Assembly (NCBI RefSeq): GCF_905475395.1
Contig: NC_058337.1
Coordinates: forward strand, 114,074,368 to 114,138,367
Reading direction: 5' to 3'
Length of the DNA: 64,000 nucleotides
Source: Chrysoperla carnea
Taxonomy: Eukaryota > Arthropoda > Insecta > Neuroptera > Chrysopidae
This document shows, piece by piece, positions 21,880-32,943 of the stretch (the stretch's first letter is position 1; each line of letters starts with the position of its first letter). The notes under the pieces were generated by a model that searched no databases, was not told the origin of the DNA, and was given only the letters and a program-made list of their open reading frames with translations. A program made the position numbers and the translations under genes.

Positions 21880-24800
21880 TTACGGTAAGTATTCAACTCC
21901 AAATGGTGGATTGCGACTCTCCCAAACTACCTTCGAATAACTTGGAGGTGGCTTGTTATTCATTACATTAATTGGTTGTATTTTGTTTAAATTGGTTGGC
22001 TGAAACAAAAATTGATAATCGTTTTAGAGTTGGTTTGGCCAAAACATCACGAAGCATAAAATACTTCTGAAAATTCTAATAATTTTCATTATAATTAATT
22101 GCAAAATTATACCAGATAATCCAATGCTTGATAAATGGTAAGTAGCCTGGTAGTCTAAATTGGATCTACTCATAACGGGTCCACTACCTGCTTTAATTAT
22201 TACGAATTAATACGCCAGATAGCGGGGTTGCATTTTAAAATAGGAAAGTGTTTTTGAAATCAATGCAAAATTTGAAACTACAATATTTATTTAAGTGCTA
22301 CAATCTTGTACTTACATAAAATCCTTGTTGATAAGTAGAGTTAATTTTTTTCTCTTTTTGTAAAATTTTTATACCATTTCCTGGTTCAAACGGTTTTATA
22401 AAATATGGTACCAAACTCAAATCGTAATTGGGCATATGTATACGGGCATTTTCACGTTCGTACTGTTTCAATTCATATTTGTTACGATGTACCATACAAA
22501 AGGTACGAATTGTAAAATAATATATAATTTCCACGCCAGACAATAAACTAAATCCCAGAAATAAACCAGCTATACCACCAAAAGATACTGTAGGGAAAAC
22601 ATAGGTTATTTAATGTTGACAATTTGCTTAGATCTAATACCATAGAGCTATATAGGAAACACAATAAGTAAATTCTTGATCGCAGTAAGAAGGGTATATA
22701 GAAAGAGGAAGAGAAATTAATACATTATAGAAGACAGTCTCTCTACAGCCATACGCGCCTACTTTATCTGCCTCCCTCTACTGCGATCAACCGTTTGGCG
22801 GCAACTTCGCAGCTTTGTGGTATTATCTCTATGCAATTTTCTATTCTTACAAATCTATTCTTACTATTCTCTGGGTTTTCGTAGGCAAAATTAGCGAATC
22901 AAAATTTGCTTTTAGGGTTGTTTAAACACTTAATACTAGGACAAAACAACGTATTCGACTTTTATTCCAAATACTCAATAAAGTAAAAGTATAGGTATTT
23001 GTTTTTGAATACTTAGATTCTTAGCAGGTATTTTTTTTAAAAAATTATTTGGAAATCATCAGTTTACATTCAAATATATATTCGTAATGCAAAAAAATAT
23101 TTCGCTGTGGTTTGTGAAACACTTAATTCTATTCGTACCTAATAAATCCACCCATCCAAAAATAACTTCTCGCTTGTACCGTATCATTGGTAATGATGTT
23201 AATTTTATTTTTAAAACTGCGCTATTAACGCCATTATTTTTTATTAGAAGAGCACCGTTCCTAATTAAAAATATTAATAAAAAATATTTAATTTTTTTTT
23301 TTATTAGAACTAATATAGTTAATTATTTAAATACTCAGTATATGCTAAAGTGTCAATGAGTGAATTGTTTTTTTGTCAGTCGTATATGTTCATTTAAAGA
23401 AAGTCATTGACCACAAAAGAGGTACAAGCAATTTATAGGAAGTTTGAAAGTCTCAAATTGGAAGTTGATGGGATAATATACGGTAGTCATATTTCCCCCT
23501 CATATATTATACAATTCTTAAAGTTTTTCTTCACATGTCATTTGGGGTTTCGCAGTAAATCCGCGAAAAAAGTCGTAGCGAATGTTTTCAAAATCTATTG
23601 TATTGCAAAAACGTTCAAATGAGCCATCACTCGATCATTTCTATTTAAAAAATCATATTTTTACCCCCCTTCCTTGCTTTGAGCGGTATTCTTTGAAGAA
23701 AATTCGTATTTCAGATCTTTACCATGAACCATTTGAAAGTAACTTGAACATTGCCGAACATTGGTCCCAGCACTGTACCTACATATATGAAGACAAAATT
23801 TACTTACCAGGAAAGGTAAGGAGTTGAGAAGAGAATGGTTGTCTCTAACAAAGCAACTATACTCAACCCAAAATTATACCTAAATTTCAAACAACTGTAT
23901 CTCTGCGACAAATCATCGAATTTGGAACTGCAATAGCTCATTTCAATACTTGAACTTTCTAGTTTTGGAAAATTTTTGCTGCTCCGAATGCTTCCTGGAT
24001 CGGGCACGGGGAGTTGAAAGGGTGAAAAATATTATCTTTAAAAATTTGATATGAAGTATATAATATTGGTCGGAGAAAATATGACTAAACTGTGATTAAA
24101 GGTACAACACTCTCCCATACTATATCAATACTTACTCGTACTCCATTAATTTTTCAACTTCATAAACTATGTTGAAACATCCCAACTCACAATGACATTT
24201 CTTCGAATCTAATATTTGTTCACTTTTATCGGCTATACATCCTAATCCTTTCAAAGTACAAAATTTTACGCCCTCTGGAAAAAAAAAAAACGTAACGTCG
24301 GCATGAGCGTAAAATTGTAATAGTTATGAGTGTGGACCGAAATAATGAAAAAATTATATAATTATATTAAAAATTTTCTCAGTAACTTTTTCTAATAATT
24401 TTTTTTCGATATCTAACCATCTCTGACGTTAGATAAAATATTAAGAATTGGCCCTATTTGTCAATTTGTAGTAGGCTGAGATTAATATCTTAAAAAACGG
24501 AACCCAAAATCTTGCATGACTGTAAAAAAATTCAAGTCGATATTCCTATTAATAACGAAAATATGAGGGTGTCTTCATCTTTAATGCAACAACCATAATA
24601 TGCCACAGCGAAGCGTGACTGTATAGAGCTAGTAATAAATAAATAATTTGCTCAGTCTCTTACCTATTGGCGCGTAGAAAAATGGTATACAGCCACAATA
24701 ATGCAGAGCTAAATCAATTCGACATTGTCTGGTACATGCATTGTACGTATAAATATTTCCGGGTTCACTTTTTATTTGAATTTCATCGGGAAATACGCAT

Positions 24801-27800
24801 TTTCGTTGATGTATTGATAATTGCCTTGCATTTTCTGTCGTATATGTTTCTTTTATAGAAAATTCTAATTTATATATAGAAAATTCCCATTCTAATTGTG
24901 GTGGCATATCCATGGTGGGAATTTCCTCTTCGGTGTGAATAAAAATCTAAAAATATTAAGATTAAATATGCTAATATTCCGTAAGATGTATAAGCAAAAT
25001 TCGTGATATGGCTGCGTCGAAATTATAATACCAGCCGTAAATATCGTAAATTATCCGTTTTAAATTCAGACATGGTACAGAAAACCAAAGGGCAGATATA
25101 AATCTCCAAAATCCATCCATCGGGAAAACTAAATAAATAGATAGTTTACTAATTTCGAACCCGGAACCCCTAACCATAAACTGGGGAGATTTAAGAATAA
25201 AAGATCTAAAAACTTTTGAAGTACTGCAAAACAAATTATTATTACCTTCTTTTTGCTAAGCCTTTAAAAACTTTCCTTTATAAATTTTCCTTTTTCCTAA
25301 TCCTTTGCAAATTTAAAAAAAAATTTTCGGATCTTCCCTCTGTTTGAGCTTGTGATGGTGTGAGTACATGAATCTTTACCTATCGGACTAGTTTCCCTAT
25401 TGCAACCATATAAAACAAGCTATAATTTTCTCCCCGAATTGGGTATATTGACTAGTAGGTATTATAATGCTAATTTAACATATCCATTTCGGACAGATTT
25501 TTCCAAAAACTCCTTCCGGGGTATAAAGTAAATTTTTTAAATGATGAAACAAAATGGTTCAAAACTACAAAAAAAAACTTACCCTACGAGGACGGGATTG
25601 TGTAATAAGACGGTATACAAAACCAAATGCCCAATTTTTGTTTGTTTCAGGAGGATAAAATATTTTAAATATTTTATCCTTTAATGATTCAGTTTGCCTA
25701 AAAACATTGGTAATTTTTATATATCAGTTTGTCTAAATATAACATTTACAATGCAGGAGTTAGGATAATTGAAAATGGGTTAGACTGTAGAGAATAAAAT
25801 TCTTAATTAAATTAAACTACTAAATTAATAGTCCTTGCGGAATATTATTCATATACTTATACTGTTTTGAATTTTCTTCCCTACAAAGTATTTAGGAAAA
25901 ATAGAAAATTTTATTAATGTAGAAATAGCATACCCAGGCCATTCTCGCATTGATTTCTTTGAATTGAATGAATGACACAGGCCATATTCTGTAAATACTG
26001 GAAATAAACCTTCTGGCCATTTGCAGCATTGCGTAGATTTACCTAGAAATTCGCATCCCTGATAGACATCGTTACATGATGCGTAAATATCAAATAATAT
26101 TTTTTGAAAATTGTTTTGCGGTAGATTCAGATTATTAGTAAAATTTTTTATCGTTTTAATAGTCGAGTATGATAACGATGCTAAAGTATTATAAAAACTG
26201 AACTTGTAATCATATTCATCCATTGATTTATTTAGCCCTTCGCTGAAAATTAAAATTAAATTAAAATATATCTTAAAATTATTTTGCCTTTTTTTTTTTG
26301 GTAAAATTTGGACAATGAAAAAATAAACAGCATATCAACTGAGTATTTAACCCGCCAGCACTCGCGTCAACCATCCGGTAATCTTTAGTCGCGTGATGCA
26401 AGAATGGCTTGCTGTTAAATTTTCTTTAATTTACTGCGTAGGAATTTGAATACGTGAATAATTTTAGAACAAAAATCAAAATAATCTGAATCAAAATAAA
26501 TTTCAACGATTTATACCACACAGGTTCGAATATCCGTAAACTAACGAAAATACACGAACATGCCCGAAAACTTTCGAAGTTAATATTTTTCTGCATACAC
26601 CTTTAGTCTTGTGAAGAGAGAATTTCTCACAGAACTTGGTAAAATTTTTCAGGTTGAAAAAGTTTCAACCAAATTTGAAAAATAAACATTATTTATGCTT
26701 CAAATCAAGGAGTGAGCAAAATGCTCATAACACGAGGGCTGATGGGTTAAAAATGAAAAGTTTCTCGAAAAAATAACGCGTTTTTCCAATTGAACAATAT
26801 TTGAGAAATAATGAAGATTTTGCAGCTATAGATTGCAATTTTTAAAGAGATTAGACCTTAATTGATCGCCCCTAATTGATTAGACCCTAATTGATTAAAG
26901 GATTTATATTATATTGTTGAATTTTTTGAAAGTTTGAAGCTTTTGCTAACAAGTTCATGACCACTTATGTCTTGGGGGAGGAAATTGAGAGCTGTATCAG
27001 CGATTTCCCATCAGAAAATATCTTTGCTAAGTTTTTTTTATAATCTCCTTATGACTTAATTATCCCATTATTTGGACTTTTAGCCTTGTGGAAATTTTTA
27101 ACATTTAAATCTTGTTATATCAAGAAAGACATGTAGATTCACATGTCTATTTTGATTATAAATTTAACATTATTATCTAAATCATCTTTTATTGTTATTT
27201 ATATTATTATTGTTTTTTATATTGTTATCTATAATATTTATATTTATATTTATTTTTATAGTTTATAATTTTATATATTTATGGTGTTTTACAGATTTAT
27301 ACAAACCCAGAATTAGTTACATATAATTTTCTATTTAGTACTTGAGATGAAACTTTTCTTTTTTTTTTCTTTTTTTTTCTGTATTTGTTTTTTTTGGAAT
27401 CATATTAGTTATTACTTGTGTAAACATATATATTTTTATTTATGTATTTATTTATCCGTTCAATGCAACTGAACGCTTCTTTGTTATAATCGCTGTACGG
27501 TAGTCAAACAAATAAACGTTATTATTATTATTATTATTATTATTATATCAAGAATAAAAGATCATAGTTTAGTATTTTCTGACGCAATTTCCTCGTTTTA
27601 ATTATCGTAATCTTATGCTTAGTATACGAAATAATACTTTATCACCTGGTTAACAATGCTTCAATTAATGCAGGATTTGCTGAATTTGCATCACATATTG
27701 TAATTGCTGGAAATTTAATTTTCCAACTATGAAAATCTGTATCTAAGCCCGTAATAGTTGGATTAGTTTGAAATTTTTCCCATAAACTGGATATAATAAT

Positions 27801-28048
27801 TAAAGTTGTTATTATTCCAGCCAATACAAAACAAAACCATAAAAACCTTCAAATAATTGTATATTATTTTTAAAGTATTTCAAGAAAATAAATTAGCAAA
27901 TAACTTTAAATTCATACTTTTCACGAAATGGACGACCTTTTTCGGCTATATATGGTACACCATGTAACGAAGAAGTTTCGAAGTATTCACGTTTTTGATA
28001 ATCACAACTGATTTTCAAATATTTAAACAAATTTTTATAATTTACCAT
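21880..28048 (-). CDS. Pickpocket-type DEG/ENaC sodium channel subunit
   Basis: DEG/ENaC subunits form trimeric, amiloride-type cation channels used in insect mechanosensation and in salt or contact chemosensation. Nine exons join in phase: 28048-27918, 27846-27646, 26242-25934, 25697-25583, 24946-24664, 24274-24136, 23260-23139, 22587-22316 and 21999-21880, giving 563 aa. The N-terminus holds the conserved HG motif (SSLHGVPYI) and continues into transmembrane segment 1 (FLWFCFVLAGIITTLI, about residues 45-66), followed by FPAITICD. The large extracellular region has family cysteines (NACTRQCRIDLALHYCGC, then KKCHCELGC) and ends MIRYKREVIFGWVDLLVSFGG. Transmembrane segment 2 is GLFLGFSLLSGVEIIYYFT with the pore G-F-S signature at about 445-447. 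A basic cytoplasmic tail ends VEYLP. Which pickpocket subfamily it belongs to needs a phylogeny. An intron holds a piggyBac-like element (26351-26746). Confidence 0.93.
22646..22791. repeat. Repeat C, copy 1, with inverted ends
   Basis: The block ATACCATAGAGC...AATTCTTGATCGCAGTAAG... resembles 32560-32700 (ATACCATAGAAC...AATTCTTGGCCGCAGTGAG...). In this copy TTGATCGCAGTA near 22676 pairs with TACTGCGATCAA near 22780, which gives a hairpin. It lies in the last-but-two intron of the channel gene. Probably a small non-autonomous element. Confidence 0.5.
26347..26750. mobile_element. piggyBac-like non-autonomous element, copy 1
   Basis: The element reads TTAA-CCCGCCAGCACTCGCGT at the left and ACACGAGGGCTGATGGG-TTAA at the right. 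Terminal inverted repeats beginning CCC and flanked by TTAA are the hallmark of the piggyBac superfamily (established knowledge). The internal 396 bp has no transposase frame, so it is a MITE-type derivative. A second, related copy lies at 45451-46351. This copy sits in the channel gene intron between 27646 and 26242. Confidence 0.75.
27519..27546 (+). repeat. (ATT)n microsatellite
   Basis: About nine ATT units lie in the channel gene intron between exons 2 and 3, just after AATAAACG. A (TAA/ATT)-type tail next to CAATGCAACTGAACGCTTC could mark the 3' end of a retroelement, but I see no coding remnant beside it. Confidence 0.7.
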
Positions 28049-28310
28049 TGTTTTTCAAAAGAATTTTTACATTTTTTAATGGTAATAAATTTTGGTTTTT
28101 TAGTAAAATCAGTTTACATAATTTTCCAATAATGGTGATTAATACTTAAATTGTTGTTTATATTTATCACCATTGTTCAAAACTTTCTTTCTTATTTTCT
28201 ATAGGATGTTTAACAAAAGTTTAGAGTATGGTAAATATACAGGTGGTGATAAAAAAACTACGACAAAACTTCTGATGAACTTCTGTTTACATTCCAGGGA
28301 TATTTTAAAT

Positions 28311-28506
28311 TATAACGGACTAAAACTATAAAATAATGAATAGTTATTAAAGTACTTGTAAGATTGGAAACGAAAAACATGGGGCGCATGCAATGTATAA
28401 CTTTAAAGAGTGTAGAGTCTGCTGCATGCGCCACATGTTTTTCGTTTCCAATCTTACCAGCATTTTAAAAGATATTTATTATTTTATACTTTTTAGTCCA
28501 TTATAA
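28311..28506. mobile_element. Foldback element, 196 bp
   Basis: The left arm (28311-28391) and right arm (28421-28506) are inverted copies. The innermost part, GTAAGATTGGAAACGAAAAA followed by GGCGCATGC, is nearly perfect, and the outer part is more diverged. A loop of about 30 bases separates them. It lies 260 bp upstream of the channel gene start codon, so it is within or next to that promoter. There is no coding content. Confidence 0.75.
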
Positions 28507-28822
28507 ATTTTTTTTCTGCTGTTTAGGGCTATCTGAATGCATTGTCATCCACCTCTGAGCTGTGATCCAAATTTCAAGTCTCTAGCTTATCAGGAAGCTA
28601 GTTTAAAATCAATTACAAAATTCCATCCGAACCCTACCGTTCTTTATATTTATCATCTTCTGTTCGTGTTTTTTCTTCTTTTTTCACATTTTCATGGATT
28701 GTCTACGACTTCTGAGCTACGGTCCAAAATTCAAGTATCTAGCTTTTCGGCGGGAAGTTAGTTTAAAATCAATTACAAAATTCAACCCGGACATACAAAA
28801 AGCGATGTTAATAAAAACATGT

Positions 28823-29785
28823 TAAAACAAGTGAAAATAAACAATTGACTGAGTTAATTGTTAAAATACCATGTATAGTCAGTGTTGATTTCTTTATCAC
28901 ATTACATATACCAACATGTGACACATACATAACTGATAATCAAGTATAGTACATATTATAAAATTTCCGCCCTAATTGTCGCCCTCACGGGTAAACAAAC
29001 AGTGATGTTTACGAAAAAATGTTTCAAACTAAAGTTGTTTAATTTTTGATAAGAAACATTTTTTACATTTAAACTTTTGTTCTATCTCTAACGGTTTACA
29101 AGATGGGTCCTACGGACCCAAGTCCCAATTGACCTATGATGCTCATTTACGAACTTGACCTCACTTTTTACGTCCTGAGTACGCTGTAAAAATTTCAGCT
29201 CGATATCTTTTTTCGTTTTTGAGTTATCGTGTCCACAGATGGATACACAAACAAATAATACAATCTTATAAGTGACGTATATGTTTGAAATAAAAAATGT
29301 TGTTGCTATGCAAATAATTGATACTATGTGCTATATATATATAACATATCAATTATGTTCTGAACTAATTTGCGCTGTCACGGGTAAACAATAATCTTTA
29401 CAAAAAAATGTTTCAAACAAAAGTTGTTCATTTTTTTGTAAGGAACATTTTTTACATTTAAACTTTTATTCTATCTCTAACGGTTTACAAGATGGGTACT
29501 ACGGACCCATGACCCAATTGACCCATGTTGCTCATTTACGAACTTGACCTCACTTATTACGTCCTAAGCACGCTGTAAAAATTTCAGCTTGATATCTCTT
29601 TTCGTTTTTGAGTAATCGTGACCACAGACGGACGGACGGACGGACGGACAACCGGAAATGGATTAATTAGGTGATTTTATGAACACCTATACCAATTTTT
29701 TTATTGTAGCATCAATATTTTTAGGCGTTACAAACTTGGGACTAAACTTATAATACTATGTATATTTCATATATACATGGTATAA
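28823..29785 (-). repeat. Repeat B, copy 2, with internal tandem duplication
   Basis: Minus-strand relative of 16257-16790. The central module (ACGGGTAAACA... TTTACATTTAAACTTTT... CTATCTCTAACGGTTTACAAG... CGTTTTTGAGT) occurs twice, at about 28975-29235 and 29360-29630. The two modules are joined by a variable AT-rich linker around 29255-29350. A short (GACG)n run near 29627-29650 corresponds to the CTGTCCGT stretch of other copies. No open frame of note. Confidence 0.7.
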
Positions 29786-30226
29786 ATATGGATCTTGAAT
29801 TGCAAATTTTTAAAAGAAAGTATAAAAATGGTAAAGTTATGCTATGCTGCCGCAAAATTGTGACGGTCGTGGGGTATTTGTAATAGTTCTGATTTAGATT
29901 TATGTGATATTTTTTATACGAGTATATATTTGAAGGCTTAAAACTTGGTTTCCTCGAAATGTATCGAAAACTGCACCTCGGCAATTTTCTTTGCAGTTCA
30001 TTTGATTTATCTTTTAAATACCTTCATTTTGAGACATTTTATTTAACAGAACAACCTCTAGATAAACCGTAATTCATAGATTTATTATGTATAAAAATTA
30101 CAATTGATAATGTAACAATTGCATGATTCAATTGTAATGAATAATTGAAGAGATTTTTATCAAATCGATATTATGACATAAAAAAAAAACTTTTTAATTG
30201 CTTTATTGGTATTATAAGAGCCGGTT

Positions 30227-31846
30227 CAAATCTATATATGCTGAATCTAGTTGTTGCATAAAGGTGGGTTCTACGCTAGTTACGGAAACCTTTAAAACGT
30301 ACAGAGGTCTAAGGCAGGGATGTCAATTGTCTGCAATACTATTCGTACTATACATCAACGACTTACCGGAACATCTTGACAGTGTAAACACGATAAGCCC
30401 CTGTATAGGCAGTGAAGAAATCAAAGTCCTGATGTATGCCGATGATGTGGTTGTGTTATCTAGAACAGTAGGGGGAATGAGAAGAGCATTGAATTGTGTG
30501 AATGATTACTGTGATTTGTGGAAATTAAGGGTTAATGTAGCGAAAACTAAAGTGTTGGTAACATCGAAAGGTAATAGAATAAGCAAGAAGAAAGAATGGT
30601 GTATAAATGGGCAGCAAGTGGAAACTGTTAAAGTTTATAAATATTTGGGTGTGCATGTTTCGTGCAATGGTGAGTGGAAATTTCATCAAGAAAAGATGGT
30701 TTTGTCAGCAATGAATGCATGGGCGTGTATAAGGAAGCGATTATATGCACATGGGAATTTTCCGTTAGATGTAATCATGAAGATGATTAAATCTATGATT
30801 TATTCAATTGTTTCATTTGGAGCACAAGTGTGGGGAACAGGCAAAATTGAAAACAGTGTACGTGTGTTTGTGTGTGGTATTTTTAAAGAACTGCTAGGTA
30901 TTGGTAAATCGGCCCCTAATGACGCAACTCTAATCGAGCTTGGTGAAATGCCTATTGACGCATATATTATGCAGCAATGCATAATAATGTACTATGTTCG
31001 ATTAAAGGAAGCAGAAGGGAAACATTTGCAAAAGGAATGTATAAAAGTTATTATTGACGAGAAATTGAATGAGTGGGTACGAATGTACGATATTGATATG
31101 TCATTGATTAATAGTGAAATCGTCACATATAACACGAAAAAAAATCACATTAAAGCATGCCTCCTAAACTCATTTCGAAAACAAATTCTGGAGTCTGTTA
31201 AGTTAAAGCCCTCTCTGGAATTATTCAACTGTATTGGGCATTTTGAATACGGAGCACCTTATTTAACAGTTGCTGATAGAGAGGTGAGGAGAGTATTTGC
31301 AAATTTTCGACTTGGAAGGTATATTTGGGAGAATAAAATCAGAGTGAATGGTGAAAGAGTGTGTGTGCTGTGTCATGGCATCGAATCGGGGCATCATTTA
31401 TTAATGGATTGCCAGGGCACAGATGAGAATATGAAGGTAAGCATACTTGATTCTGGGTTGAAAAATCCGGATCAAATACTAAATGTGAGGAAACAGGAGG
31501 ATGTGATAATGGTAGGACGATATATCAATGACATATTAAAAAGAAGAAAAGACCGACTGGTATAAGTGTTTGATATTTTTTTCTATTTCTCTTATTACGA
31601 ATTTTTTTTTCTCTTTTTTCTTTACCTTTCTTGTTATTATTTAATATTATGTTTATTATTGTTTAGAGTGCTATTTGTTTATTTATTTATTTTTTTTTTT
31701 TATTTTTTTTTTATTTTGTACATTGTTTTTTTTGGTTTAAGTTAATTTTTGTGTGTTTTTTTTTTCTGTTCAGTTTGTTATTGTTACACACTATAATGTA
31801 ATTTGATTAGCTCTACGAGCATGTCAATAAAGATTCTCTAATAATA
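30227..31846 (+). mobile_element. 5'-truncated non-LTR retrotransposon with target duplication
   Basis: The insertion is flanked by the 13-bp direct repeat ATAAGAGCCGGTT (30214-30226 and 31847-31859). It starts in the middle of a reverse transcriptase frame and ends with an AATAAA-like signal (near 31828) and a short TAA-repeat tail. This is the classic product of target-primed reverse transcription with 5' truncation. The long remaining frame is intact and the target duplication is perfect, so the insertion looks young. Confidence 0.88.
30228..31565 (+). pseudogene. Reverse transcriptase C-terminal fragment
   Basis: This 445-codon open frame has no own start; it begins in the palm domain because the element is truncated. 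Visible motifs are GLRQGCQLSAILFVLYINDL (RT motif B region) and YADDVVVLS with the catalytic YADD aspartates. Next come TKVLVTSKG, YKYLGVHVS (thumb entry) and a long C-terminal region ending in a Cys/His cluster (CVLCHGIESGHHLLMDC). It lacks the endonuclease, gag-like ORF1 and the first RT motifs. The frame has no stops or frameshifts up to 31565. The clade (CR1/L2-like versus jockey-like) needs a phylogeny. It cannot act alone in this form. Confidence 0.88.
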
Positions 31847-32559
31847 ATAAGAGCCGGTTAAAAAGAGTGTTACTCAAATTTAAAAAAAAAAATTGGATTT
31901 TATCTTGTAGCCATTTTGATAGTCGAAATTTATATGTAAGTATTAATTATAATTATATATAAAAGAAAAACTATAGCCAACAGTCAGCTTTTTTTGAAAG
32001 GTCAAAGCATAAATATTTGATTTTTTAAAACCACTTAAAATTCAAGTCGTTAGCTTTTTTTATTTATTCAATACTGCTTTTAAATTGGATGCATAAACAA
32101 GCTCAGGTGAAATGGACTTTTTGCGTAGACTTTAAGCAACAGAAATGGCTGCAAGTTGGGAAAAGTAATTGTTATATTTTGTTTCTTCAAAGATTCAACT
32201 TGAAGTTTCCTAGCGGGATTAAACTAGCTTTTTTATATGGTAGGAAATAAATATTGCTATCAATACATTTCGATCATCAAAATGGCTGTAGGTCCAACAA
32301 TCTTTCCCGTTTGATTGGCTCTTAGACCAAGAAAGTTTAGCTAGGAATTTTTTCCCATTAATTTCATTAGACTTCTGTGTATCTACACTGTTTATTATTA
32401 TTGTGGTTATTATAAAATCGAATCCATGATTTATATAATATATACTTATTTTGTATTGTTATCAAAATCGCTGGACATATTTTAACAATACTTCAATATT
32501 TCGATTAGAGAGGGCCAGTTATATTCGATAAAAACTAAGAAGGATTATTACAGAGATAA

Positions 32560-32700
32560 TACCATAGAACTGTATAAACATAGGAAATGCAATAAGTGAA
32601 TTCTTGGCCGCAGTGAGAGAGGTAGAAAGAGACAGGAATTGTAGGTATATAAGAGAGGCGAAGACAGACTTTCTACGAAGATTATCTATTAAGGTATTAT
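32560..32700. repeat. Repeat C, copy 2
   Basis: ATACCATAGAACTGTATA... AATTCTTGGCCGCAGTGAGAGAGG... AAGACAGACTTTCTAC resembles 22646-22760. The open frames on both strands here (for example 32604-32816) are accidental; no domain is recognisable. Confidence 0.45.
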
Positions 32701-32869
32701 GCAAACTGCGAATTTTGAGTGAATTAAACAAGTTACCAGAAATGTTAGTTTGTAATGTAGCTGAAAATAAAAAATATAAGAGAGAAGAGGTACATCTGGT
32801 AATTTGTGTCCTGTAAATACTACTGTATTTACAACAGAATCAGTACATTTTATTACGATATTTTTTCAC

Positions 32870-32943
32870 AGAGCTTAATGGTGCAGTGGAAGCTTGCTGG
32901 GCCCACAACCCAGAGGTTCGTATATCAAAACTACGCTCTGCCA
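32870..32943 (+). repeat. tRNA-derived SINE head or tRNA pseudogene
   Basis: A 74-base stretch has tRNA shape. The ends AGAGCTT and ACGCTCT pair at six of seven positions, followed by G and an encoded CCA. An A-box-like TGGTGCAGTGG is present. An anticodon-type arm CTGGG-CCCACAA-CCCAG would give anticodon CAC. A B-box-like GGTTCGTATATC follows. The T stem does not pair, so it is not a working tRNA. Eukaryotic tRNA genes do not encode CCA, so a retroposed origin fits. The following 150 bases may be the SINE body. Only one copy is visible in the window. Confidence 0.5.

Noticed and set aside
23640..23815. Minus-strand frames here (SEIRIFFKEYRSKQG and others) considered as a missing channel exon
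   Set aside because: The exon 23260-23139 joins the flanking exons in perfect phase and supplies the expected MIRYKREVIFGWVDLL segment; the frames at 23640-23815 have stops and poor splice sites.
32519..32816. Overlapping open frames on both strands
   Set aside because: They fall in repeat C with no domain, start context or conserved copy.
32870..32943. Functional tRNA gene with anticodon CAC
   Set aside because: The T stem does not pair and CCA is encoded, so a pseudogene or SINE head is more likely.
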